64,000 bases of DNA, from contig NZ_JACYXJ010000001.1 of assembly GCF_014842925.1 (NCBI RefSeq), positions 682,001 through 746,000 on the forward strand, given 5' to 3'. Numbering within the stretch: position 1 is the stretch's first letter; every line of letters begins with the position of its first letter. This document shows, piece after piece, positions 24,357 through 33,323 of this stretch. The translations under genes and the position numbers were made by a program. Under the pieces are notes generated by a model. It did not search any database. It worked only from the letters and a program-made list of their open reading frames with translations, and was not told where the DNA came from. Source of the stretch: Roseibium polysiphoniae (lineage in GTDB: Bacteria > Pseudomonadota > Alphaproteobacteria > Rhizobiales > Stappiaceae).

Positions 24357-24983
24357 TCAGACGTCGAAGAAGACCGTTTCGTTGTCACCCTGCAGGTAAA
24401 TGTCGAAGCTGTAGACCGTCTCGCCGTCCCGTTCGCTGCGTTGCGCGATCAGTGTTTTGCGCCGGTCTTCCTGCTCGATCAAGTTGAGCACCTGATCTTC
24501 GCCATTGGCGGCTGTTTCATCCGAGAAATAGAGCCGGGTCTGCAAGCCGATGTTGATGCCGCGCGCGACAATCCAGAGACTGATGTGGGGCGCCTGGGTC
24601 TTGCCGTTCCGGCCGGGAACCGGGCCGGGCTTGATCGTCTCGATGGTGAAAACACCGGTTTCGAAGTCCGAGCAAATCCGGCCCCAGCCGCGAAAATCCT
24701 TTTCGACGGGCTTTTGCTGCGTGTCTTCCGGATGGCTGTATTTGCCGTCCGAGTTGGCCTGCCAGCTTTCGATCAGCACATCGCGTACGGGGGCGCCCGT
24801 TCCATCGAAGACGCGGCCTTCAATCTTGATGCGCTCGCCCTTGGTGTCGGGACCAGCAACCACGTTGGAGAAGTTGGTCTCGAAAATGTCGAAACCGGCA
24901 TAGTCGGGCGCAAGGCCAATGTGGACGTAAGGGCCAGCGGTCTGACTGGCGGTTTCCTTGAAATAATTCAGAGGCTGAACCAT
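24357..24983 (-). CDS. pcaG: Protocatechuate 3,4-dioxygenase, alpha subunit
   Basis: A 208-residue subunit of the non-haem iron(III) enzyme that opens protocatechuate between the hydroxyl groups. KETASQTAGPYVHIGLAP is the typical alpha N-terminus; RVFDGTGAPVRDVLIESWQAN is the conserved beta sandwich strand pair; and APHISLWIVARGINIGLQTRLYF is the block that in the beta subunit holds metal histidines but here lacks them, as expected for alpha. It starts three bases after the pcaH stop codon. Confidence 0.95.
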   Translation of the reverse strand: MVQPLNYFKETASQTAGPYVHIGLAPDYAGFDIFETNFSNVVAGPDTKGERIKIEGRVFDGTGAPVRDVLIESWQANSDGKYSHPEDTQQKPVEKDFRGWGRICSDFETGVFTIETIKPGPVPGRNGKTQAPHISLWIVARGINIGLQTRLYFSDETAANGEDQVLNLIEQEDRRKTLIAQRSERDGETVYSFDIYLQGDNETVFFDV

Positions 24984-24986
24984 GGC

Positions 24987-25796
<810 letters not shown>

Positions 25797-25812
25797 TCAA
25801 GAAGCGAAAAGC

Positions 25813-26202
25813 TTACGTCTTCAATCCCAGCAGGGCTTCCTTGGCCACCTTAATCGCGGTGTTGGCTGCAGGAACGCCTGCATAAATTGCCACATGCATC
25901 AGGGCTTCCCGAATGTCCTCTGCGCTCGCGCCGGTGTTTGCAGTCGCTCTAACGTGCATTGCCAACTCTTCTTCATGTCCGAGTGCTGCAAGTAGAGCGA
26001 TGGTCACGATGGACCTTTCCCGCTTTGTCAGTGCATCGCCGGACCAGACCGTGCCCCAGGCACCTTCTGTGATCATCGTCTGAAACGGGATGTCGAAATC
26101 CGTCATGTTTTCACTGGCCCGGTCGACATGAGCGTCGCCCAGAACGCTGCGCCGGGTGGCCATGCCGGTTTCATATCGGGAATCTGGGTTGCGATCAGAC
26201 AA
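25813..26202 (-). CDS. pcaC: 4-carboxymuconolactone decarboxylase (TTG start)
   Basis: A 129-residue all-helical enzyme of the AhpD-like family that decarboxylates 4-carboxymuconolactone to the enol-lactone. TRRSVLGDAHVDRA and LTKRERSIVTIALLAALG with HEEELAMHVRATANTGASAEDIREALMH are the conserved parts. The start is a TTG at 26202: AGGAG lies seven bases before it and the residues SDRNPDSRYETG match the usual N-terminus, while the first ATG would remove 13 of them. It overlaps pcaD by eight bases, so translation is coupled. Confidence 0.93.
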   Translation of the reverse strand: MSDRNPDSRYETGMATRRSVLGDAHVDRASENMTDFDIPFQTMITEGAWGTVWSGDALTKRERSIVTIALLAALGHEEELAMHVRATANTGASAEDIREALMHVAIYAGVPAANTAIKVAKEALLGLKT

Positions 26203-26989
26203 GACTGTTCTCCTGAAAGAAATCGGTCATGGCGCCAACAAGCTCATCGGGAAACTCGATGCAGGGCAGATGACCCGCACCTTCGATGGGAACATAGCGC
26301 GCGTTTTCGATGAGGCCGGCGGTGGCCTGGACCAACTCAGGCGTGGTTGCCAGGTCTTCCGTTCCGCAGACGCAAAGAACCGGAAGCTTCAGTTGGGCAG
26401 CCTGCTGCGTGAAGTCGGCTCCCCGGATCGCCGCGCAGGTACCGAGATAACCTTGCCTGGGCGTTCTAACCAACATGGCGCGCCAGCCTTCGAGTTCGTC
26501 AGCGCGTTGGGTCCTGAAATCTGCAGAGAACCAGCGCTCAAGGATGGCTTCTGCCAGGACCTCGATGCCGCCGGCGTCGATCGCTTCGATCCGCGCAGTC
26601 CACGTTTTGTGATCACCGATCCTTACTGCGGTGTCGCAGAGCACCAGAGCTTGGACCAGCTCTGGACGCTTTAGAGCAATGCCCTGGGCGATCTGACCGC
26701 CAACCGAAAGTCCGACCATAATGACTGATGTCAGTTGGAGCGCGTCCAGAAGTGCAGTCAGATCGTCGACATGGTCGTCCATGGCATAGGGAGACGCAGA
26801 GGCCGTGCTCAATCCATGTCCGCGCTTGTCATAGCGCACGAGCCGGAACTTTCCGGCAAGTTGCGCGCAAACACGATCCCAGATCCTGAAGTCTGTCCCA
26901 AGGCTGTTGGCGAAGACAAGAACCGGTAAGTCCTGCTCGCCGGTATCGGCAAAATGAAGGACCTGGCCGTTCGCCCTGATCATATTCAT
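26195..26989 (-). CDS. pcaD: 3-oxoadipate enol-lactonase
   Basis: A 264-residue alpha/beta hydrolase that opens the enol-lactone to beta-ketoadipate. LVFANSLGTDFRIWD is the oxyanion-hole region; VGLSVGGQIAQGIAL the nucleophile elbow (Ser); CGTEDLATTPEL carries the acidic residue; and EGAGHLPCIEFPDELV the catalytic His. It is the first gene of the leftward pca series, divergent from pcaQ, with the shared regulatory element at 27061-27098 in front. GAGGAG lies upstream of the ATG. Confidence 0.94.
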   Translation of the reverse strand: MNMIRANGQVLHFADTGEQDLPVLVFANSLGTDFRIWDRVCAQLAGKFRLVRYDKRGHGLSTASASPYAMDDHVDDLTALLDALQLTSVIMVGLSVGGQIAQGIALKRPELVQALVLCDTAVRIGDHKTWTARIEAIDAGGIEVLAEAILERWFSADFRTQRADELEGWRAMLVRTPRQGYLGTCAAIRGADFTQQAAQLKLPVLCVCGTEDLATTPELVQATAGLIENARYVPIEGAGHLPCIEFPDELVGAMTDFFQENSLV

Positions 26990-27060
26990 CTGGCTGGTGT
27001 CTCCTCACGCCGGTCCTGAAGCGGACCAGGCAGCTTGTCGGTTTGTCGTGACTTTTTGAT

Positions 27061-27098
27061 TGATTGCATATTTTACTCTTTGTTCAGTTATGTAAAAT
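27061..27098. promoter_or_regulatory. Candidate PcaQ site in the pcaD-pcaQ divergent region
   Basis: ATTTTAC (27070-27076) and GTAAAAT (27092-27098) form an inverted repeat with a 15-base centre. The left part TGATTGCATATTTTAC differs by one base from TGATTGCTTATTTTAC before the TRAP genes at 28131, and the right part is the reverse complement of ATTTTACATAAC found there as well. Position between pcaD and pcaQ fits a LysR-type operator. Confidence 0.65.
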
Positions 27099-27138
27099 GA
27101 GAAATCAAGCGAGAAAAATAACTTTTGGGAATAGTGTC

Positions 27139-28065
27139 ATGATTGATCCTCGAGTGAAGTACAGGCATGTCCAGTGCTTTTTGGAGGTTGCCCGAAGGCG
27201 GAGTTTGGTCAAGGCAGCTGATGCACTTTCGATCACCCAGCCCGCGGTCTCCAAGACGCTCAAAGAGCTCGAGGATATCCTTGAGGTGCGTCTTTTCGAG
27301 CGTAGCCGCAAGGGGGTGTCACTGACACAGTTCGGCGAGGTCTTTCTGCACTACGCTGGCGCAAGTCTGGCGGCGTTGAAGCAAGGGTTGGACAGTGTCG
27401 CGCAGGCGCGCATGTCCGGCGAATCTTATCTCAATGTAGGCGTGCTGCCGAGCGTCGCCGCCCGCATAGTCCCCGATGCAGTTCAGACCTTCCAGTCCGA
27501 GAGTGTCGAGACCACGTTGACGCTCATCACGGGGCCGAACACGTTTCTCCTAAGCCGGCTGCGGGTCGGCGAACTGGATCTTGTGGTCGGACGACTGGCT
27601 GACCCCGAGCAGATGGCTGGCTTGTCCTTCGCACATCTGTATTCAGAAAGCGTATCGTTTGTGGTTCGGCGAGGTCACCCGCTCTTGTATGAAAAGAGCG
27701 GTGATCTGGGGAGGATTGCCGACTTCCCGGTTCTGTATCCGACGAAGGAGGCGATCATTCGCCCCTATATCGAACGGCTTTTGATCACGCATGGCATTAC
27801 CCGATTGCCGAAGAGGGTCGAGACCATCTCAAATTCCTTCGGCAGAACCTATACGCTCGACACTGATGCGGTCTGGATCATTTCGAGCGGTGTCGTATCG
27901 CGTGACATTGCCGCAGGTGAGCTTGTTGAATTGCCTCTGGAAACGTCGGAAACAACAGGTCCGGTTGGACTGACAACTCGTGCAGATGCGCCGCCAACCC
28001 CGGCCTTGTTGATGTTCCAGAGCGCTCTGAGGGCATCAGCTGAAAAGATGTCCATACATCTGTGA
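27139..28065 (+). CDS. pcaQ: LysR-family activator of the pca genes
   Basis: A 308-residue LysR-type regulator. IDPRVKYRHVQCFLEVARRRSLVKAADALSITQPAVSKTLKELE is the DNA-binding domain and matches the PcaQ start, so I set ATG 27139 rather than the open frame up to 27064. Residues 95-300 are the periplasmic-binding-protein-like effector domain (LNVGVLPSVAARIVPDAV...LDLVVGRLAD). PcaQ activates pca genes in response to carboxymuconate in rhizobia (established for the family). It is divergent from pcaD, the classic arrangement. Confidence 0.92.
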   Translation: MIDPRVKYRHVQCFLEVARRRSLVKAADALSITQPAVSKTLKELEDILEVRLFERSRKGVSLTQFGEVFLHYAGASLAALKQGLDSVAQARMSGESYLNVGVLPSVAARIVPDAVQTFQSESVETTLTLITGPNTFLLSRLRVGELDLVVGRLADPEQMAGLSFAHLYSESVSFVVRRGHPLLYEKSGDLGRIADFPVLYPTKEAIIRPYIERLLITHGITRLPKRVETISNSFGRTYTLDTDAVWIISSGVVSRDIAAGELVELPLETSETTGPVGLTTRADAPPTPALLMFQSALRASAEKMSIHL

Positions 28066-28130
28066 CCGGAGCGAGCTAGTCTGCATAAAATGACAAGGGC
28101 AATGCATAACCAGTGATTATTCATTGCCTA

Positions 28131-28151
28131 TGATTGCTTATTTTACATAAC
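28131..28151. promoter_or_regulatory. Copy of the pca element upstream of the TRAP transporter
   Basis: TGATTGCTTATTTTAC followed by ATAAC lies about 115 bases before dctP. It repeats both halves of the element between pcaD and pcaQ. It suggests that PcaQ also controls the transporter. Confidence 0.6.
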
Positions 28152-28265
28152 GAACGACATGGCATAGCGTTCGGGTACACTGTCGTCAGGCTTGGGAGGG
28201 CGAATGCACTGCGTTTGCGTCTTGAAGCCTTGGCTCATTGTGTATGACTGAATGGGAGGTTTGGT

Positions 28266-29294
28266 ATGAAGCGTATAATGTCCGTTGCGGTTGGCCTCGC
28301 CACTGCAACCATGCTGGCTGCATCAGCCAGTGCACAGGAAGTCACCCTGACATTTCACCATTTTCTTGGTCCGAAGGCTCCGGCACAGACCAAGATGATC
28401 GAGCCCTGGGCCAAGAGTGTCGAAGAGGCATCCGGCGGCCGCATCAAGGTTGAGATCTTTCCGGCCATGTCTCTCGGTGGCAAGCCGCCGGAGCTTTATC
28501 GCCAGGCACGCGACGGTGTCGTCGATATTGTCTGGACGGTTCTGGGCTACACGCCGGGTGTTTTCCCGCGCACGGAAGTGTTTGAGCTTCCCACCGTTCA
28601 TCGCGGCTCCGCCAAGGAAACAACCGTTGCGATCGCCAATTCCTGGGACCTGATCAAGGACGACTTCAAGGACGTCAAGCCGATCCTCGTTCACACACAT
28701 GGCGGGCAGGTCTTTCACATGGTCGACAAGCCGGTTCGTACGCCGGACGATCTGGTCGGCATGAAACTCCGGACCCCGTCACGCATTGGCGGCTGGACCA
28801 TTGAGGCATTGGGTGCCGAGCCTGTGGGCATGCCGGTTCCAGCCCTTCCGCAAGCTCTGTCCAAGGGCATTGTTGCTGGCGCGCTGATTCCCTTCGAGAT
28901 CGTGGCGCCGCTCAAGATCCAGGAACTGACCAAGCACTCGACCGAAGGACCGAACAGCTACCGCTTCGGTACGGCGACCTTCATGATCGGGATGAACAAC
29001 GACAGCTACGAAAGCCTTCCGGACGATCTGAAGAAGGTCATCGATGATCACTCCATGGGAAATATCGCTGAAACCTATGGCGCTGTCTGGGATGCCAGTG
29101 AAGAGGGCGGAAAGAAACTCATTCGTGAGAACAGTGAGCTGATCACCCTGTCCGATGACGAGTATGCCGTGTTTGAAGACAAGATGGCTCCCGTCGTTGA
29201 ACGCTGGGTTGCTGACGCCAATGGCAACGGACTTGACGGTTCGGGCATGGTGGACGCCGCACGCGCTGCTGTCGCCAAAGCCAGCGGCAACTAG
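28266..29294 (+). CDS. TRAP transporter solute-binding protein (DctP family)
   Basis: A 342-residue periplasmic binding protein. The signal peptide MKRIMSVAVGLATATMLAASASAQE is cut after SASAQ. LTFHHFLGPKAPAQTKMIEPWAKSVEEASGGRIKVEIFPAMSLGG is the usual first lobe; GMKLRTPSRIGGWTIEALGAEPVGMPVPALPQALSKGIVAGAL contains the arginine that binds the ligand carboxylate in DctP proteins. GGGAGG precedes the ATG. It heads an operon with the two membrane subunits. Adjacent pca genes and the shared operator suggest an aromatic acid such as protocatechuate or 4-hydroxybenzoate as ligand (inference). Confidence 0.9.
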   Translation: MKRIMSVAVGLATATMLAASASAQEVTLTFHHFLGPKAPAQTKMIEPWAKSVEEASGGRIKVEIFPAMSLGGKPPELYRQARDGVVDIVWTVLGYTPGVFPRTEVFELPTVHRGSAKETTVAIANSWDLIKDDFKDVKPILVHTHGGQVFHMVDKPVRTPDDLVGMKLRTPSRIGGWTIEALGAEPVGMPVPALPQALSKGIVAGALIPFEIVAPLKIQELTKHSTEGPNSYRFGTATFMIGMNNDSYESLPDDLKKVIDDHSMGNIAETYGAVWDASEEGGKKLIRENSELITLSDDEYAVFEDKMAPVVERWVADANGNGLDGSGMVDAARAAVAKASGN

Positions 29295-29361
29295 CATTCC
29301 GGCTTATCTACTGTACGAACGGCGTGTGAGCGCCGTTCGTTTCTTTTCCAAGGTCTGAAAA

Positions 29362-29859
29362 ATGTACTCTTTGCTGCAGCGTGCGATCAGCTTCTGGGCA
29401 CTCTTGGGTGGCGTGCTTGTGATTGCAATTGTGCTGGTAACGGCGGTGAATGTCGGCGCTTTGATTCTCGACTCAATCCTGAAGAATTTCGGGATCTATG
29501 TGTCTGCCCTGCCTGGGTATGAGGATTTTGTCCGTCTGGCGATCAGTGCGGCAGCGCTCAGCTTCTTTCCCTACTGTCAGATGAAGCGCGGGCATGTTGC
29601 TGTTGAGCTCTTCGTTCAGGCCTTTCCCCAATGGCTGCAACAGGCACTCGACAAGCTGTGGCTCCTGCTGACCATGGCTCTGGCGGTCTTTCTTGCTTAC
29701 TGGATGTGGATCGGCATGCTCGAGACCCGCTCTGACAACACGATGACTGCCGTTTTGGGCTGGGCTGAGTGGCCATGGTATCTGCCGGGTGTTGTGTCGA
29801 TGGCGCTCTGGGCGCTCATTTCTCTGGTGCAGGCCTTCGGAGCCAAATCCCATGGGTGA
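29362..29859 (+). CDS. TRAP transporter small permease (DctQ family)
   Basis: A 165-residue protein with four membrane segments (about 12-40, 55-75, 95-118 and 133-155), the layout of DctQ. YEDFVRLAISAAALSFFPYCQMKRGHVAVELF is the conserved middle block. AAGG stands eight bases before the ATG. It overlaps the large permease by eight bases. Confidence 0.9.
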   Translation: MYSLLQRAISFWALLGGVLVIAIVLVTAVNVGALILDSILKNFGIYVSALPGYEDFVRLAISAAALSFFPYCQMKRGHVAVELFVQAFPQWLQQALDKLWLLLTMALAVFLAYWMWIGMLETRSDNTMTAVLGWAEWPWYLPGVVSMALWALISLVQAFGAKSHG

Positions 29860-31240
29860 AATGGAATTCATCGGCATTGCCGGTCTCGCCGTGCTGTTTT
29901 TTCTCTTGTCACTGCGGATGCCGGTCGGCTTGGCAATGTTGCTCGTCGGCGTCGGCGGCACATACGCCCTGTCCCTGACGGCCTCCTATGTCCGGTTTGG
30001 CCCATATGTAAAGCAGTTCAAATCGCTGCTCTGGTCGAACATGGCCAACTACGATCTGTCGGTCGTTCCGCTCTTCGTGTTTATGGGTTATCTCGCCAGC
30101 CAGGCCAATTTGAGCCGGGATCTCTTCCAAGGCATGAACGCGCTCATGGGGCGGTTTCGCGGCGGAGTGGCCATGTCAGCCATTGGCGCATGTGCCGGAT
30201 TTGGCGCCGTATGCGGGTCGTCACTTGCCACGGCTTCGACCATGGGCCGCGTGGCACTGCCGGAACTGCGTAAGCTGAATTACTCCCCGCGTCTGGCGAC
30301 AGGTGCGCTGGCCGCTGGCGGAACACTCGGGATCCTGATCCCCCCATCCGTGGCGCTCGTGATCTATGCGGTCATCGTTGAAGCCTCGATCATCGAGATG
30401 TTTCGGGCCGCCATGATCCCGGGCATTATTGCCGTGGTCTTCTTCATTGCAGTGATCGCGCTCCTTGTTCGGTGGAAACCCGAGCTGGCGCCATCGGTTT
30501 CTGACATGGACAAGGCGGAAAGGCGTCGTGCACTCCTCAAGCTCATTCCGGTTCTGCTGATCTTCGGTTCGATCATCGTTGGCCTCGGGATCGGTCTGTT
30601 CACGCCCACACCTGCCGCCGGGGTCGGTGTCTTTGCCATCTTGGTCTATGGATTTGCGCAGCGGTTTTGGAGCGACGAAGGACTGCGCTTTGGCGGTGTG
30701 AAGACTGCTTTGCTGGAAACGGCTGTTACCAGCGGGATGATCTATTTCATTCTGTTCGGTGCCGAGGTGCTCAAGGGCTTTTTCACACGGGCAGGCTTGC
30801 CGTCGGCGATGGCCACGTGGGCGGGCACCAGCGGCCTTGACCCCTGGTTGATACTGGTGCTCATGCTCCTGATCTTGGTGGTTCTCGGTTGCTTTATGGA
30901 ATCGCTCGCGATGATTCTGGTTGTCGTGCCGTTTTTCTGGCCGGTCCTGATTGACCTGAATGGCGGCGACTACGCAACGGCTGCGACTTCCACATTTGGC
31001 ATGGATGCGGAAGATCTGAAGATCTGGTTCGGAATCCTTGCTCTGATCGTGGTGGAGCTTGGGCTCATTACGCCTCCCGTTGGGTTGAATGTCTTCATCA
31101 TCAATGCGCTGGCGAAGGACATCCCCATGTCGGAGACTTTCCGTGGGGTGGTGCCATTCTTCCTGGTTGAGATTATTCGGATTGGATTGATCATAGCTTT
31201 TCCGATGCTCGTTCTTCTGGTGCCAACCGTGCTCAGTTAG
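29852..31240 (+). CDS. TRAP transporter large permease (DctM family)
   Basis: A 462-residue membrane protein with about 12 hydrophobic segments that forms the sodium-driven transport core. SLRMPVGLAMLLVGVGGTYAL, ACAGFGAVCGSSLATASTMGRVALPELRKLNYSPRLATGALAAGGTLGILIPPSVALVIYAV (the most conserved block of DctM) and LITPPVGLNVFIINAL mark the family. ATG 29852 overlaps the end of the small permease gene and has GGAG before it. The frame extends further upstream only in overlap with that gene. A terminator follows. Confidence 0.92.
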   Translation: MGEMEFIGIAGLAVLFFLLSLRMPVGLAMLLVGVGGTYALSLTASYVRFGPYVKQFKSLLWSNMANYDLSVVPLFVFMGYLASQANLSRDLFQGMNALMGRFRGGVAMSAIGACAGFGAVCGSSLATASTMGRVALPELRKLNYSPRLATGALAAGGTLGILIPPSVALVIYAVIVEASIIEMFRAAMIPGIIAVVFFIAVIALLVRWKPELAPSVSDMDKAERRRALLKLIPVLLIFGSIIVGLGIGLFTPTPAAGVGVFAILVYGFAQRFWSDEGLRFGGVKTALLETAVTSGMIYFILFGAEVLKGFFTRAGLPSAMATWAGTSGLDPWLILVLMLLILVVLGCFMESLAMILVVVPFFWPVLIDLNGGDYATAATSTFGMDAEDLKIWFGILALIVVELGLITPPVGLNVFIINALAKDIPMSETFRGVVPFFLVEIIRIGLIIAFPMLVLLVPTVLS

Positions 31241-31265
31241 CCGGAGTAAATTGCCATCAGATCTC

Positions 31266-31297
31266 AAAACCCCTTGCCTGACCAGCGAGGGGTTTTT
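31266..31297 (+). terminator. Terminator after the TRAP operon
   Basis: AAAACCCCTTGC and GCGAGGGGTTTTT pair around CTGACCA, followed by a T-rich stretch, 25 bases after the dctM stop codon. Confidence 0.8.
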
Positions 31298-31440
31298 CGT
31301 TTTGATATAGTATTTTTTGTCAAAACCCGTTTTTGAGATTAAAAAACCCCGCCACGTGCTCCTGAGAGAAATGCCATGTGTTACGGCATCGGGGGAATGG
31401 GGCTAGTTTCCCAGGAAATTCAAACTCACTAGGATTTAAC

Positions 31441-32319
31441 GTGCCCGATCCAGTTCAAGGCCACTCTCAAGTGCCTTTTCTTTTATCTCTTTCCGTTTCA
31501 GCTGGTTCTGAGATTTTGTCTGTTTACGGCGAGGATTTTTCGGCTGAGACGAAGTCTGACGGGTCTCCTGTGACGGTTGCGGATGAGCGGGCCGAGGCTG
31601 TTATTCTAGCGGGGCTTGCCGAGGCATTTCCCTCTGTTCCTGTGGTTGCCGAAGAAGCTGTTGAAGCGGGCAAACTCCCTGCGGTCGGTGAGCGCTATTT
31701 CCTGGTGGATCCGCTGGATGGAACGAAGGAATTCGTCAGCCGCAACGGCGAGTTCACGGTAAACATCGCTTTGGTGGACCAGGGCGTTCCGGTGTTTGGC
31801 GTCGTCTACGCTCCGGTGCTTGGCGACATCTACTGGGGGGGGAGGCTTCCAGCTGATTTGGCAGCAGGAGATGCCTCCGGCGAGGGGGCTTTCAAGGCGA
31901 AGGTCGTCGATGGCGAGATTGTCGATGCGGCGCCGATCACAGTGCGCAAGGCGCCATCTGAGGGCCTTTCTGTTTTGGCCAGCCGCTCGCATTTGTCTCC
32001 GGAAACCGCTGCGTTCATCGAGCGGTTCAAGGTTGCCGAGTGCGTGTCGTTCGGGTCGTCCCTGAAGCTCTGCGTCGTGGCCGAAGGCAGGGCGGATCTC
32101 TATCCGCGGCTTGCTCCGACCATGCAGTGGGACATTGCAGCGGGCGATGCTGTTTTGAGGGCCGCAGGCGGTCAGGTTCTTGAGGCGCAGAGCTGGCAAC
32201 CTCGCGCTTACCGGGTTCCAGCTGGAGCGACCAAGTCCGATCTTCTCAATCCGCATTTTGTCGCGCTAAGCGACACGGCGCTCCTGGCCGAGGCAGGGAT
32301 CGTTCCAGAGCCCGCGTAA
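31441..32319 (+). CDS. cysQ: 3'(2'),5'-bisphosphate nucleotidase
   Basis: A 292-residue enzyme of the inositol-monophosphatase fold that dephosphorylates PAP formed during sulfate assimilation. SDGSPVTVADERAEAVI, VVAEEAVEAG, LVDPLDGTKEFVSRNGEFTVNIAL and MQWDIAAGDAVLRAAGG are the four metal-binding blocks. The start is set to GTG 31441 with AGGA seven bases before; the frame runs open further upstream without a ribosome site. It lies directly before cysD and cysNC, which supports the PAP role rather than inositol phosphatase. Confidence 0.9.
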   Translation: MPDPVQGHSQVPFLLSLSVSAGSEILSVYGEDFSAETKSDGSPVTVADERAEAVILAGLAEAFPSVPVVAEEAVEAGKLPAVGERYFLVDPLDGTKEFVSRNGEFTVNIALVDQGVPVFGVVYAPVLGDIYWGGRLPADLAAGDASGEGAFKAKVVDGEIVDAAPITVRKAPSEGLSVLASRSHLSPETAAFIERFKVAECVSFGSSLKLCVVAEGRADLYPRLAPTMQWDIAAGDAVLRAAGGQVLEAQSWQPRAYRVPAGATKSDLLNPHFVALSDTALLAEAGIVPEPA

Positions 32320-32393
32320 GCTGGGTTTGAATCGTATTTGTTATTGCATCGGTTCCCACAAGGGCTGGTGAGAGCTGTAAAAGGTTGATCCTG

Positions 32394-33323
32394 ATGGACA
32401 TCACGGCAACAGGCCTGACGGCCGAACGTCTGAGCAATTTACGTCGGTTGGAAGCGGAGAGCATTCACATCATCCGCGAGGTTGCGGCCGAATTCCGCAA
32501 CCCGGTGATGCTCTATTCGATCGGCAAGGACTCCGGCGTCATGCTTCATCTTGCGATGAAGGCCTTCTATCCTTCCAAGCCGCCGTTTCCGCTCCTTCAT
32601 GTGGATACGACCTGGAAGTTCCGGGACATGATCACATTCCGGGACGAGACGGCCAAGCGGCTGGGGCTGGACCTGCTCGTTCATACCAATCCGGAGGGTT
32701 TGGAAAAGGGCATCGGCCCGTTCTCGCATGGCTCTTCGGTCCACACTCACATCATGAAGACCGAGGCTCTGAAGCAGGCACTCGATAAGTACGGCTTCGA
32801 TGCAGCCTTCGGCGGTGCGCGGCGCGACGAAGAAAAGAGCCGCGCCAAGGAGCGTGTCTTCTCCTTCCGCAATGCCTCTCATGGCTGGGACCCGAAGAAC
32901 CAGCGTCCAGAGCTTTGGAACGTCTACAATGCGCGTGTCGCCAAGGGGGAGAGCATCCGGGCGTTTCCGCTGTCTAACTGGACCGAGCTTGATATCTGGC
33001 AATACATATTGACCGAGGACATTCCGATGGTGCCGCTCTATCTGGCCGCCAAGCGCCCGGTGGTCGAGCGCGACGGTATGCTCATGATGGTCGATGACGA
33101 GCGCATGGAGATCCAGCCGGGTGAAGAGGTCATGGAGAAGATGGTCCGCTTCCGCACTCTTGGCTGTTATCCGCTGACCGGCGCGATTGAATCTGACGCC
33201 GATACGCTTGAAGCCATCGTCAAGGAGATGTTGATCGCACGGACATCCGAGCGCTCCGGCCGTCTGATCGACCACGACGACAGCGCGTCCATGGAAAAGA
33301 AAAAGCGCGAGGGCTACTTCTGA
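32394..33323 (+). CDS. cysD: Sulfate adenylyltransferase subunit 2
   Basis: A 309-residue ATP-pyrophosphatase-fold subunit that makes adenylylsulfate with Cys[19 protein letters not shown] is the PP-loop, [12 protein letters not shown] the next conserved block, and [21 protein letters not shown] the signature that separates CysD from PAPS reductase. ATG 32394 has AAAGG in front. It overlaps cysNC by one base (TGATG), so translation is coupled. Confidence 0.96.
   Translation: MDITATGLTAERLSNLRRLEAESIHIIREVAAEFRNPVMLYSIGKDSGVMLHLAMKAFYPSKPPFPLLHVDTTWKFRDMITFRDETAKRLGLDLLVHTNPEGLEKGIGPFSHGSSVHTHIMKTEALKQALDKYGFDAAFGGARRDEEKSRAKERVFSFRNASHGWDPKNQRPELWNVYNARVAKGESIRAFPLSNWTELDIWQYILTEDIPMVPLYLAAKRPVVERDGMLMMVDDERMEIQPGEEVMEKMVRFRTLGCYPLTGAIESDADTLEAIVKEMLIARTSERSGRLIDHDDSASMEKKKREGYF

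Noticed and set aside
24278-24388. N-terminal extension of pcaI
   Set aside because: The 37 extra residues overlap pcaG, are low-complexity and unlike PcaI; ATG 24277 has its own ribosome site.
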